A DNA stretch of 64,000 nucleotides from Cycas panzhihuaensis (lineage: Eukaryota > Cycadophyta). The number at the start of each line of letters is the position of its first letter. Within the stretch, counting starts at the first letter, position 1. Where the stretch lies: NCBI GenBank assembly GCA_023213395.1, contig CM041465.1:32371741-32435740 (forward strand), read 5' to 3'. Of the stretch, positions 47,258 through 58,808 are shown in pieces. A program made the position numbers and the translations under genes. The notes beneath the pieces were generated by a model that saw only the letters and a list, made by a program, of their open reading frames with translations, did not search any database and was not told the origin of the DNA.

Positions 47258-48833
47258 TAGTTACATTGGTGGATTTTTTGGTCCACATAATATGTATTTT
47301 GTGCCATTTATTCAGAAGCACTTAACCTCAATCATATAGTTCGTGACTATATTCCCTAATGTCTGCAATCACTAAATCCCTAGAACTACATTGATTTTCA
47401 AGTTGATGTTCCTGCAAAACCCAATATAAGGTGTTATTTTTCCATTAGTAATTAATACTTGAAATGTTTTCAAGGGTTCCACCTTTAGTCCTAACTTCTA
47501 GGTTGTTGATCTATTAATAAAGTTGTGGGTGATTCCACTATCTACCAACACTGTTATTAAAGCTATGTTCAAAATCCCCTTGAATTATAATGTCTAAGGT
47601 TTAGTACTTTATCCTGTTATAGATTGTAAAGGGATCTGAATATTCTATGTATCAACTTCAAGTAATTTATCTATGTCGGCTTCTATTTGTTCATTATTGG
47701 TTTCCTGGACTAGGACTGTGTTTTCTTCCACTTGTTCTAGTATCTCTAATTCTTTATTTAGTATGAATACTTTTTTTCCTAGACACTGGTGCTCTCATTT
47801 CTATTTTCCTTTGCATTTGAAATAGGTAGCTTTCTTCATGTGTTCTTCTCATGTAGGATTTTCTATCATACTCTTGATTGCAAGAGGGGCATCCCCCTTA
47901 ACTCCTGACCTATTCTAGTTTGCATTAGGTGGTGGTGTAAATTCTATTTTGTGCACATAGGTTGGCCCGGTTTCTCTGAGTTCAACTTTGACACATCTAG
48001 CATGTTTTATGATTTCTTCTAATGATCTATGTTGCTATGCTAATGCATGGAATATTATGGGTGCCTTAAGAGCATTTATGTAGGTCTGCTTAAGGTATTC
48101 CCAGGGAATGCTTGATGTAGTCAAGCATTGGAGAATTTGAAATTGTTTTATATATTCTCAAATTGATCTAATCTATTGTAGCATTATCAGTTGGGTGAAA
48201 TAATCCATAGCCCATAAATCTTTATATTTATTAATGATGGCTATTCAGAAGTTTCTCCATTCTTATTATTGCAGTCCTTGCATCTTTTTCCACTAATAAT
48301 ACCAATTTAAGGCTCATCCATATAGATGTAGAGTGGCAATAGAGACCATATCTATCTCTAGTGTCTACTTGATTACAAAATATATTTCCATTTGGAGTAA
48401 CCATGCTCTTATGTCACATGTCTTTTTTGAATCAAACTTTTCTAGTGTGATCTTCGTGTTTATTAGAATTCCTTGTGACTTTACGTTCCTCTTCTAAAAT
48501 ATAAATCCTTCTTTAAACCTTCCTCATTAATTCCCTTGGTCTAAGTCTTAATCTGAATCATGATTTTTTTCTATTTTAGGATCAGTTATCTCTTACTTTT
48601 CTCCATTTATATTAAGGTTCTTGATCCATTGTATGAATTCCTGCATGATTGTTATCATAGTCTCTGCCATTTGTTCCTTTACTTTTGGAGATATTATCAT
48701 TTTGCTTGGTGATATGATCTTTATGGATCTTAATTCTGTGTGGATCTTTTCAAAATTCTTAGGGTGGGAGGGCAGGTTAAAATTTTACTCCCCCTAGCCA
48801 AAATATCTTCTTAAAATCTCACTTTGGAATGAA
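47258..48833 (-). pseudogene. Gypsy 4 gag and protease
   Basis: Gag traces at 48,100-48,780 include EKFDSKKTCDIRAWLLQME and VSIATLHLYG. The zinc knuckle near 47,790-47,830 reads CFKCKGK*K*EHQC, the gypsy type with wide spacing, with two stops. The protease active site LVDSGITHNFIN is near 47,530-47,560 with D-S-G retained, followed by GLKVEPLKTFQVLI. The rest is decayed. Confidence 0.75.
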
Positions 48834-48845
48834 GCTCTAATACCA
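48834..48845 (-). promoter_or_regulatory. Primer-binding site of gypsy 4
   Basis: Minus strand reads TGGTATTAGAGC, initiator-Met type, two bases from the 5' LTR. Confidence 0.85.
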
Positions 48846-48847
48846 CT

Positions 48848-49323
48848 TGATACAATCTGTTTCACTTGAAACTTAAAAAGAAGACATAATAGAACTTAAA
48901 TTCATAAATAATAGAACATAGACTAGTAATTATATATATAAGAGTACAATATAGATGAATATCTCCAAGTATAAATCAATTACAAGCACCAAATATGATG
49001 CCAACTAGATAAAAAAATATAAATAAGAGTTTGAGAATTACCAAAACAACTTGCAATAATCACCAAGCCCTTCAAGGTGGGAATCCTCCTTAGAAATATA
49101 ACCCTAAGGCTAAAAATCTATAGTAGCCTTAAAGATATAATTGAGAAGGAATACTTCACAAAATGATAATGGGGAATAATCCCAAAGATCCCTATTTATA
49201 GGTGCTCAAACTAAGATTTAATGAGGTTGACTAGAACATGGAGAGTTGCACCTAGAATAACTTCTAGAACTTAGCCATAGCAAGTACATAAAGGTTAGCC
49301 AAACTCTAAATGGGGTCACTTCA
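48848..49323 (-). repeat. 5' LTR of gypsy 4
   Basis: 476 bp, TGATACAATC to GGGTCACTTCA. The minus-strand TATA (CCTATAAATAGG) is at 49,191-49,202, about 120 bp inside the LTR start. The left edge is set by the primer site and the right edge by the match to the 3' LTR. Confidence 0.85.
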
Positions 49324-50582
49324 AAAATACTCTCAACCTCATAAAAGATATATTTTATCACATCTTTCATTCATTTCTTGTATATTCTGATGATAATATT
49401 ATTATTGGTTAATGAAGAAAGAAAAAGGAAGTTCTATTTAAAAGTGAATAGTTAATGATTTATTTATGATATTTGAAAGCTCATTATAGATGAAAGTTTA
49501 TGAAATAGAATATATTTGTTGAAATATTGATAGAAGAATTATATATGTATGTGTGTGTGTGTTGTACATAAAAATCCCCCTTGGAAATTTATTCATTTAG
49601 TTTATTAGGTATACAACATTGATTAAATGATATATCATCTAATTTATTTGGACACTTATTTTTGATGAATGCTTGATGACACCTATTTTGATGATGATGA
49701 CACTACCTAATATCTTGATAAAGGGACCATTTTAATTATTTTATGGAAAGATAATCAGATTTAGTGATTGAGAATTCCACTTATTCTATGAGACATGGAG
49801 AATAAGTATCATGCATTATCTATTTAGCACACCAAATTAGTTGTTGAGTTTATCCAGGTAATAATCAACTATTAAGATTATCCAATTGATAATAGAAAGT
49901 GTTTGTAAGTGAGAAACTTGACTCACCATACATGACAAGAGGCATAGAAATATATTTTATGTTACCTTATTATAGCTAACTTATCTTGGCCAAGTAGTTT
50001 GACTTGATCTGATAGTTAGTTTGTTTTGATTATTGATATGTTGATGATTTATTAATGGTTACTAAAAGAAAGTTGTAAGTATATAGAAACACCAATGAAG
50101 AAAGCATATGTGAACTTTTTCTCATATATAAGAGTTTAAAGATTTTACAATACTCTTATTCGTTAATAAACCATATACAAGAAGCACTTACTATAGAACT
50201 AGTAATTATAGTGACTAGTTTCCCATGTATTTTAGTAGACGGTTATTGTTTTATATGGATATTAGTAATTACTTTTTTAGTTTATGATATTATTGATGAT
50301 TAGATAATAAGTAATGATTAATAGCATCTTTATAGGTGAAGATATGAAGATGATTAGGAAAACATTTTATATATTGATTGATGTTAATATTTGATGGATG
50401 ATGATTGATTTATATAGATTAGCTATTTATAGTTAGATATTATTGATCATAAATGACAATATATAGGTTGATATAGGTTAATTATAGGTCTTATATATTA
50501 ATGCTTATAAGAGATAAGCTTGATAATATGATGATTTGTAGGTTATAAGTGATAATATAAATTATATATTGATGTGTGTGTA

Positions 50583-50616
<34 letters not shown>

Positions 50617-50701
50617 GGTTATAGGATCCAATAGACATGAAGATATAAAGATTGAAGACTAAGGAGTTTAAAACTTGAATACATTAAATATTAAAGGGGA
50701 A
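49324..50701 (+). other. Non-coding internal region of the LARD-like element, right part
   Basis: AT-rich, no protein signal. It includes a (TG)n(TA)n microsatellite at about 50,573-50,618 and ends in the polypurine tract TTAAAGGGGAA (50,691-50,701) before the 3' LTR. Confidence 0.6.
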
Positions 50702-50804
50702 TGTCAGAATATCAAATATTATGACATATGTAATGTTTAATATTAATGTTATGAACACATACACAAATCCACTTACCATATACATTGAGACATATGGTAC
50801 ATAT
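50702..50804 (+). repeat. 3' LTR of the LARD-like element, first part
   Basis: Starts TGTCAGAATATC after the polypurine tract and matches 41,959-42,065. It is interrupted at CATAT by gypsy 5 and resumes at 57,174. Confidence 0.85.
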
Positions 50805-51673
50805 TGATTCCAAAAGAGCTTAGTTGGTGAAGAAGTCAATTATCAACCTTTTCTCCTTGAGATCCTAGGAGTTAGTATAGAAATCTCAATAACATCAAAA
50901 CAACAATGAGCTCACGAAAGGAAATTCTATACAAAATCATTTATCCTTGAAATTGATCCAAAAGTATGAGGAGTAGTACTTTTATTAAACTATGAAAATC
51001 TCCATTTAATGGTGGAGAAATCAACTAGCAAAAGAATGGTAGAATTACAAGGAATAAATGATACAATTATAGAATAAGGGGGACTCTAACCCTCCAAAAT
51101 GCTTCTCCAAGGATGCTTCCCAAGTCAAGTGCCTTTCACCTCCATGAACCACCTCTCCAACCCCTAATAGGGCTTAATTTATAGAAAGAAACCAAAATTG
51201 CATGTTTAACAAGTGGCAATCATGCAAGTATAACCACTAACCACTAGAATGCATGTTGTCCAAGTGGCCTTCAAGCAATTCTTAAAAAGTTATAGCTTGT
51301 AACTAATCTTAACGGATCCCAATTTGGCTAAAATTTGTTACACATATAGGAACACATGTCTCCTCCACATCCTCAAAATTGTAGCTCATTTGGATGTCAT
51401 TTGACTATATTTTAATTTATTTAATTATAATATGTATTTGTTTTATTTTTTTTCTGCTAGCTGTGGGATTAATTTTATGAAAAACAACGCTTGAACTCTA
51501 ATCAAATGATATTTTCTAAACCCCACCTTTTGTAAATATCTATTGGTATGTGTCTTGTAGCTGTACACAAAATTTCATATAATTTTGATGCCATTTGGCC
51601 ATATCTCTTTCAGTTATAACAATGCCTAGCATTTTTTGCATCCTGTAAACATATGGTAGATCCTCCTGGATCA
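50805..51673 (-). repeat. 3' LTR of gypsy 5
   Basis: Inverted ends TGATTCC / GGATCA. A TATA-like minus-strand CTATAAATTAAG lies near 51,176-51,187. The same sequence is repeated at 56,301-57,168. Confidence 0.95.
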
Positions 51674-51690
51674 TGGCTCCCCCTTCCTTG
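51674..51690 (-). promoter_or_regulatory. Polypurine tract of gypsy 5
   Basis: Minus strand reads AAGGAAGGGGGAGCCA directly before the 3' LTR. Confidence 0.85.
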
Positions 51691-51719
51691 GAAAATAGCC
51701 AACTCCTATTTGGCTTAGA

Positions 51720-53246
51720 ATTGGAGATGGGGGAAGTGTTGTTCTCCTTGTTGCCTACTAAACCACTTGGACTTACTAGGTAATTACCCTACTACTCCAA
51801 TCCTGAAAGATTCATGTGTCTTATGTCTTATTTTGGTAGATTTTCTCTCCAAGATACAATCTTCTTTGAGAGGCTCCTCACTTTCCAAATATAAATCATC
51901 AACTGAAGGTAAAGTGAACCGGTCCTGTTCCTCATCTAGCATGGAGGGCTCAAAGAGTTTTAAGTATTCATCATTTACTACTGAATATATTTGCATATAA
52001 GATGGAAGATCAAGTTGGAAAGCATTGCCACCTACTTTTCTTAAAATCTTGAATGGTCCATACCTTATAGGTTTGAGTTTCTTGCCTTCTCCTTTTAACC
52101 TCTCCTTGCTCAAGTATAACCATACTAAATCTCCTTCTTGAAAAGTACACTCTTGCCTATGTTTGTCATGTCTTTCCTTGTACTTTTGTTGAGTCCTTAG
52201 AAGTTGATCATGTACTTCTTTGTGGACTCTCTCGATCTTCTCCAAGTATCTTAAAGCCTTGTCATGCTCCTCCTTCTCTTTGACGGATCCTTCCTTAGCT
52301 TGCATGGAAAACTCTAAGTCAAATGGAATTTGAGGTAAGTATCCCTAACAAACTTCAAAAGGTGCTTTAGAGTGTGATGCATGCATTGCTCTATTAAATG
52401 CAAATTGTAGAAAAGTTAATGATTCATCCCAAGTCTTTGGATGCTTGGAATTGTATCCCCTTAATAAATGTACCAAAGTTCTGTTCACTACTTCGGTTTG
52501 TCCATATGTTTAAGGATGGAAACTTGTACTCCTCTTCAATTTGGTATCCATCATCTCCCATAGTGACTTCCAAAATGATGAAAGGAATCGAGCGTCCCGA
52601 TCTGAAATGATGGAAGAAGGCAAGCCAAAATTCTTCCATACATGCTCGAAGAATAACTCAGCTACTCCTGTACCTGTGATTGTCTTTTTACAAGGTATTA
52701 GACATATCATTTCTTGAACCTATCTACAACAACAAAAAGATAATCATGTCCCTTCCTAGTCATGGGAAGTCCCCCTAAGAAATCAATGGAGATACTTTCC
52801 CAAGGTCTAGTGGAAATAGGAAGTGGTGTATACAATCCTAATTTTCTAGAAGAAGGCTTAGAAGTATTACACATTACATATCCTTTTACATATTTTTTTA
52901 CATCATTTTACATTTTTGGCCATACAACATATCTTCTCAAGTTTGCTAAAGTCTTCTCTATACTAAAGTGACCAGCTACTTTAGAAGTATGGGCTTCTCT
53001 AAGCCACTTGATCTTGTCTCCTTTTGATGGAACATAGAGCTGCTCCCCTTTGAAAAGTAGACCATCCTTCCAAGCAAGCTGGGAAGGTCTTCCTTTCTCT
53101 AGGTTCTCTAATTCTTCCTTCAAAGCTTCATCTTCATGGTACAAGCCTTTGTACTCTTCATGATTCATTGGTTCCACCTGCAAACTCATAAGAGAACTAT
53201 AAACAAAAGTAGAAGAAGAAGTGGAACAAGGTGGTCTAGATAACAT
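51720..53246 (-). pseudogene. Gypsy 5 integrase with diverged C-terminal domain
   Basis: The zinc module lies at 53,246-52,908 (LREAHTSKVAGHFSIEKT, LRRYVVWPKM). The core, 52,800-52,390, has SIDFLGGLP, SDRDARFLSSFW and TEVVNRTL, giving the D, D and E positions. A one-base frame change lies near 52,710, between the first two. The C-terminal part (52,305-51,784) shows FQEGDLVWLYL, GPFKILRKVGGNAFQLDLP (GPY module) and then ILERKSTKIRHKTHES and LPSKSKWFSRQQGEQ ending FPHL. The last resembles a shortened or diverged chromodomain, with Trp and the closing FPHL still visible. A stop after GVVG separates it. Confidence 0.9.
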
Positions 53247-54945
53247 ATCAGTAATTTTGTTATTAGATCCTTTTTTGTACTTAATTACAATATTGAATTA
53301 TTATAATCCAGTTCATATGTCTTGTTTGTTGTAATTTACTATGGGTTTATAAAAATTGAAGAGGCTTATGATTGGTATGAACTACAACCTCTTTTTTGAG
53401 CAAGTATGACCTCCAATGCTTGCATGCTTGATGAAGTGCTAACATTTCTCGATCATATGTTGGGTAGTTCTTCACTTGAGGGGTGAAGACTTCTGAATGG
53501 TAAGCAATAGGCTTCCCATCTTGAATAAGGATAGCTCCCATCGTATTTCCACTTGCATCAGCTTCTACTTCAAAAGGCCTTTGCAAATTTGGCATTACCA
53601 AAACTGGTGCTTCACAAATTTTCTTCTTTAAAAGAAGAAAAGCTTCTTCCTCCTCGGAACCCCAAGTAAACTTTCTACTTGATTTTGTCAATCCATGTAG
53701 AGGTGCTGCAACCTGTGAGAAATGAAGAATAAACTTTCTCAAGTATTGACAAGCTCCTAAAAAACTTCTTACCTCTGTGATGTTTGTTGGCCTAGGCCAT
53801 TTAAGGATAGCTTGAGTGTTGAGTGGATCGATGCTCAACTTTCCTCCTCCAACCACAAAGCCTAAGAAGATCAAGTTCTCCTTGCCAAATTCATACTTCT
53901 TCAGATTAAGCTTCAAATGATGCTTAGCCATAGTCTTTAAAACTTCTTCTATATGCTGCAAATGTTCCTCCCATGTGTTGCTGAAAATCAAAATGTCATC
54001 AAGATAGACAACAACAAAATTATCCAAGTAAGGCCTTAACATTTCATTCATTAGCCTCATGAATGTTGCAGGAGCATTACACAATCCAAAAGGCATAACC
54101 ATCCATTCAAAGAGTCCTTACTTTGTTTTGAAGGCTGTCTTCCATGTGTCCTCCTCCTTGACCCTAACTTAGTGATAACCACTTTTCAAATCCAACTTAG
54201 TAAAATAACAAGCATGTTGAATTTGATCAAGCAAATCATCTATGTGAGGCAAAGGGTAGTGATTTTTAATTGTAATTTTATTCAAAGTACGAAAGTCTAT
54301 ACACATTCTCCATCCTCCATCCTTCTTAGGCACCAAGACAATTAGTGACCCACAAGGTGAACATGAAGGTCTTATGACCCCTTGATCAAACAACTCCTCA
54401 ACTTGCCTCTTTATCTCATTATTCTCTACAATGGAGTGCCTATACAAAGAAACATTAGGCAATGGTGCATCTCCTACAAGAGTGATTTCATGCTCTATCT
54501 TTCTCTTTGGTGGTAGGCCATTAACATGTTAAAATATAATATCATACCTTGTCTTTAACTCCTTAATTTGTTGCATTTGTTTAGGTGATATAAGAAGAGT
54601 GTGAGTAGAAGGACCTTCTTCATCTCCTGGCTCTTCTTTTCTCCTTACCATTAAGATGACAAATTTACCACATGCATTAATCATCCTTTTTACTTGAGTA
54701 GCTGAAATTAATGCTATCTTATCCAAGTGCTTCTTTGTGGCCTTTATGATGAAGCCCTTATTATCCTTCATCAACCGATACTTTCTCTCCTTTCGATAGA
54801 AGAGTGTATCTCGATCCCACAAATAGGGACTCCCAAGCACAACATGGCATACATCTAATGGCACCACATCACATATTACTTCATCAACAAAATTATTAGT
54901 GATAGAAAATTTAAGTGTACATTGCTTTGATATTTGCATGTCCAT
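53247..54945 (-). pseudogene. Gypsy 5 reverse transcriptase and RNase H
   Basis: RT part one (54,462-54,169) has [33 protein letters not shown] and [11 protein letters not shown]. Part two is a 251-codon open stretch (54,102-53,347) with MPFGLCNAPATFMRLMN and the intact catalytic VVVYLDDILIFS, then SFLGACQYLRKFI and RNase H (FEVEADASGNTMGAIL, KPIAYHSE, TYDREMLALHQA, HTNHKPLQF). Upstream, 54,945-54,529 is the protease-RT connector (VVLGSPYLWDRD). Parts one and two are in the same frame, separated only by two stops that fit Gln codons changed by C-to-T. A frame change follows near 53,340. Confidence 0.93.
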
Positions 54946-54957
54946 ATCTTTATGGAT

Positions 54958-56167
54958 CTAACCAAGAGGATATGGATGAGGGTGAGGAGTAGTTACCAAC
55001 CCAATGCTCTTTACCAAACTTTCTGAGATCAAATTCTTTTGGCTCCCTGGATCTATAATGGTACCAATAATACTATTTCCTACTTGAAGCTTTAAGTGAA
55101 ATAGTTCCTCCCTTATATCATCATCTTCATAATTTGTAAGTAGAGTAACCTTCTCTTCTTCTCCTTCACTTTGAATCTCCACCTCAGAAAGTAGTGCTTT
55201 CCCTTTTTCCTTCTTTCTTAATTCCATATCCTTGATATGCTTTGGCTTTAGCTCTAGATGCAACTTCCAACACTTTGTTGTAATATGACCACTAATATCA
55301 CAATGCTCACAATAGTTAGAACTTTTAACAAAATTAGTTCTTTTCTTCTTTCCTTCTTGCCTTTTAGATGAGTGTAATTTAAGATTCTTTTCATACTTAT
55401 TAGAAGTAAAAGTAGAATTTTTAGACATGAATGTAGATTTCTTGCTTTTACTTTCTATCGCCATAGCCATCCTACTTACTTCTCTAATGGATTGAACCTT
55501 AAAAAGCCTTAGTTCCTTCCTTATGTATTCATGTAATCCTCCAATGAATTTCATAAGAGTGACATGTTCATCCATATTAATACCAAGTAGAATGCCATGC
55601 CTAGAAAATAAATAAGTATACTCTTGGACACTTACACCTCCCTTGGTGTAAATATTGCTAAGTGACCCATTGGTCTTCCTCATGACCTATGGGGTAGAAT
55701 TGCTTCTTTATTATTTTCTTAAAATCCCTCCATGAAAAAGAAGATACATCATGAGTCTTCAAATATGCATTCCACCATGTCAATGCATGTTTACATAACT
55801 TGAGCCTAGCAAATGAAAGCTTTTGAGCATTACTATAAACATAAATTATGAAGTAGGCTTCAAGTTGATCCAACCAATGGTCCAACTTTTTAGCATTTAC
55901 CTCTCCATCATAAATTGGAATATCCAACTTTTCCTCCACCTTGAAGGGTTGATGAGATGAAGTACCCTTGCTTTCTTCAAAAGAGTACTTTAAGGTCTCC
56001 TCCTCTTCCTCTTCATGGTTGTGGTTATATGTGGATCCTCCTTCAAATTCCTTCTCTTTGCCTTTTCCTTTGACTAGAGGTAGAAGGTGGGTCATCATTT
56101 TCATCAAGGCTTCTACGTTCTTCTCAAGCTTTTCAAATCTAATTTCTCCATCTTCTTTTTTAGCCAT
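54958..56167 (-). pseudogene. Gypsy 5 gag and protease active site
   Basis: Start codon 56,167-56,165 (MAKKEDGEIRFEKLEKNVEA). A coiled-coil-like N-terminus and an acidic patch (HEEEEEE) precede the gag core (IPIYDGEVNAKKLDHWLDQL, KLCKHALTWWNAYLK, WRDFKKIIKKQFYP). A stop at WVT* near 55,658 and a frame change lead to the second part (SVQEYTYLFSRHGILLGI, FIGGLHEYIRKELRLF). The zinc knuckle CEHCDISGHITTKC is intact near 55,270-55,315. The protease site reads GTIIDPGSQKNLIS near 55,045, with D-P-G instead of D-T/S-G, so the catalytic triplet is damaged. Confidence 0.92.
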
Positions 56168-56282
56168 GGTGCTTGGATTCTTTCTTTGTCTTCTTGGTGA
56201 TTACAACACAAGAAAGTCTTCACCTTTCTCTTTGTATCCTTTCCTTGTTTGTACCATTCAAGTCCCTACAATAAAGATCACA

Positions 56283-56295
56283 GGCTCTGATACCA
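56283..56295 (-). promoter_or_regulatory. Primer-binding site of gypsy 5
   Basis: Minus strand reads TGGTATCAGAGCC, an exact initiator-Met primer site, five bases from the LTR end. Confidence 0.92.
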
Positions 56296-56300
56296 AAATA

Positions 56301-57168
56301 TAATCCCAAAAGAGCTTAGTTGGTGAAGAAGTCAATTATCAACCTTTTCTCCTTGAGATCCTAGGAGTTAGTGTAGAAATCTCAATAACATCAAAACAAC
56401 AATGAGTTCACGAAAGGAAATTCTCTACCAAATCATTTATCCTTGAAATTGATTCAAAAGTATGAGGAGTAGTACTTTTATTAAACTATGAAAATCTCCA
56501 TTTAATGGTGGAGAAATCAACTAGCAAAAGAATGGTAGAATTACAAGGAATAAATGATACAATTATACCATAAGGGGGACTCCAACCCTCTAAAATGCTT
56601 CTCCAAGGATGCTTCCCAAGTCAAGTGCCTTTCACCTCCACGAACCACCTCTCCAACCCCTAATATGGTTTAATTTATAGAAAGAAACCAAAATTGCATG
56701 TTTAACAAGTGGCAATCATGCAAGTATAACCACTAACCACCAGAATGCATGTTGTCCAAGTGGCCTTCATGCAATTCTTAAAAGTTTGCAGTTTGTAACT
56801 GATCTTAACAGATCCCAATTTGGCTAAAATTTGGTACACATATAGGAACATATGTCTCCTCCACTTCCTCAAAATTTTAGCTTATTTAGATGTCATTGGC
56901 TATATTTTTATTCATTTAATGATAATATGTATTTGCTATTTTTTTTTTCTGCTAGCTGTGGGATTAATTTTATAAAAAACAAGGCTTGAACTCTAATCAA
57001 ATGATATTTTCTGAACCCCACCTTTTGTACACATCTAGTAGGATGTGTCTTCTAGCTTTACACAAAATTTCATATAATTTTGATACCATTTGGCCATATC
57101 TCTTTTAGGTATACCAATGCCTAACATTTTTCGCATCCTGTAAACATATGGTAGATCCTCCTGGATCA
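56301..57168 (-). repeat. 5' LTR of gypsy 5
   Basis: 868 bp repeat of 50,805-51,673, starting TAATCCC (TGATTCC in the other copy) and ending GGATCA. Minus-strand TATA at about 56,671-56,680. Confidence 0.95.
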
Positions 57169-57173
57169 CATAT

Positions 57174-57576
57174 ATATATCTATGCAAACATCCTATTGAA
57201 TGATGTAAATGATCAAGAGATATAATAGTTTACTCACGAGATGACTATTCATATAAATATATATATACACTACTTGAGAACTTAAGAAAGGATTGAAAAA
57301 GATCCAAGACCTAGAGATGTAATCATTTTGATATCTAAGAGGAGCTCCCAACTCCATCTTCTCTTGTGATTTTATCTACATTAGGTTTTCCATGTATACA
57401 TTTATTCTCTCATATGGTGATGCTTGATGCATGAATACTTTCTACTATTATTCATTATATTCATGTTTATTACTTTATATATGTACATTTTTTATGATAC
57501 AATTCATTTTATATTTTTATTATGTATACTCATTACATTACAATATGTTAACAAACTTAAATTCTAAATTTTAACA
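57174..57576 (+). repeat. 3' LTR of the LARD-like element, second part
   Basis: Resumes the LTR after the gypsy 5 insertion and matches 42,067-42,482 (CTAAGAGGAGCTCC, AGGTTTTCCATGTATA, ACTCATTACATTA) to its end TTTTAACA. Confidence 0.88.
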
Positions 57577-58693
57577 TGATCTATGCATACTAGCCTATTA
57601 TTTCCAATAAAAAAGAATAGGCCTACATTGACATTTGAGACACCATCATAAAGAAGGGTAGGGGTTTCCTAAATATGGTGTAAGCCCAATCTAATCATGG
57701 TCTATTCCTTATAAATACTAATAATTCATGGATAAGTGAGAGAATCTCTATCTTCAACCCTGCCCATCCTATGCCTAGCTCTCGAAATACTAAGGCTTGA
57801 GTCATCCTTATAGGATCCCTATAGTAGCTCCATCTATATGTAATGGCCTTACTAATAAGAATAATTATGATTACTTGCCAAAACCTTAAATAAATTATGT
57901 GGGAAGATGAAGGATCATTTAAGTAGAGCTTAGTAACTATGATGGCTAGATCCAAATCAAAAGCTTCTTCAAACCATGTGCTCATGTTCAAGTCTTATTT
58001 CAAAAGTTAGTGCTAGCTCAAATGATATAGACTAATACTTTAAGCCCTTTACTCTAATAGGACCTCTAAATTTGTACATTAGGGAGCTAGCCCCCACCCT
58101 TAGTAAACCACCATGAAGATTATCCTCTAAATAATCACTTATTTATATCGAATGATCATCAAGGTCAACTATATTTAGGTACAAATTAAGCAATCATATA
58201 GTATACTCGCATGTCCCAAGAGTTATACTGATGGAACTAACTTTTGTGGATACTCACACTAGAATAGAGTGCAACTTTGGGTACTTTATTTCTAGTTGTT
58301 TTTATCAAGTCTAGGGGGATGCCTCCTCTCTGTTTCTTAAATATATTCATCAATATAGGAATCTTAATCAATAGGAGAATATTCATTAATAGAATATAAG
58401 AATCAAAATTAATATATAATCTTTTCAAGATTTAAAAACTAGTTTGTTCAAACTAACTAAACCATGATATATAGCATGTAAATGCTCTTAAATAAATCAG
58501 ATAGGATGGATATCAATATAGAAGCAATAGATGCATGGTTATTAATTGGGCCAAGTCACTATTTTAAGATGGATTTATGTCTACATTATAGGTGAGGGGA
58601 TACAAGCAAAATACTAGATACACACTCTATTAATGATAGAAGTGATATGAGAGCCTAGCCATTATACTCTTGCCAATAGTGGTGGGGCCTATA

Positions 58694-58731
<38 letters not shown>

Positions 58732-58736
58732 ATATA

Positions 58737-58808
<72 letters not shown>

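Larger units (their letters stand above)
44030..49323 (-). mobile_element. Chromodomain Ty3/gypsy element (gypsy 4), inserted in the LARD-like element
   Basis: Minus-strand element with 5' LTR (48,848-49,323), primer site, gag, protease, RT, RNase H, integrase, chromodomain, polypurine tract and a partial 3' LTR (44,030-44,326). The domain order and the chromodomain identify a chromovirus. The shared part of the LTRs differs at roughly 13% of sites by eye. The outer 180 bp or so of the 3' LTR is missing, so the target duplication cannot be tested. All genes carry multiple stops and frame changes. Confidence 0.88.
50805..57168 (-). mobile_element. Complete Ty3/gypsy element (gypsy 5) inserted into the LARD 3' LTR
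   Basis: 6,364 bp with LTRs of 869 and 868 bp, primer site, gag, protease, RT, RNase H, integrase and polypurine tract, flanked by the perfect 5-bp duplication CATAT (50,800-50,804 and 57,169-57,173). Joining the flanks across the insert restores the LTR of the host element. LTR difference is about 5-6% by eye, the lowest in the window. Most of pol shares one reading frame with a handful of stops and three or so frame changes. It is the best preserved element here, but not intact. Confidence 0.95.
41959..57576 (+). mobile_element. Old non-coding LTR element (LARD-like) carrying two nested gypsy insertions
   Basis: 5' LTR at 41,959-42,482, primer site, non-coding internal region in two pieces (42,526-44,029 and 49,324-50,701), polypurine tract, and a 3' LTR split by a later insertion (50,702-50,804 and 57,174-57,576). 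Without the inserts it would be about 3.96 kb. Neither internal piece contains a recognisable protein, so it depended on other elements. In the first roughly 106 bp the LTRs differ at about one site in five, the highest divergence in the window. No matching 5-bp target duplication is visible (TCTTA left, TGATC right), so one edge may have been altered. Confidence 0.8.

Noticed and set aside
50805-57168. Gypsy 5 as a currently active element
   Set aside because: Despite intact ends and an intact YLDD site, gag, protease and integrase carry stops, frame changes and a damaged protease triplet, and the LTRs differ by several percent.
41954-57581. Target-site duplication for the LARD-like element
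   Set aside because: The flanks TCTTA and TGATC do not match, so no duplication is claimed.
57695-57991. 98-codon minus-strand frame
   Set aside because: No motif, repeat-family match or gene context could be recognised, and frames of this length are expected by chance at this scale.
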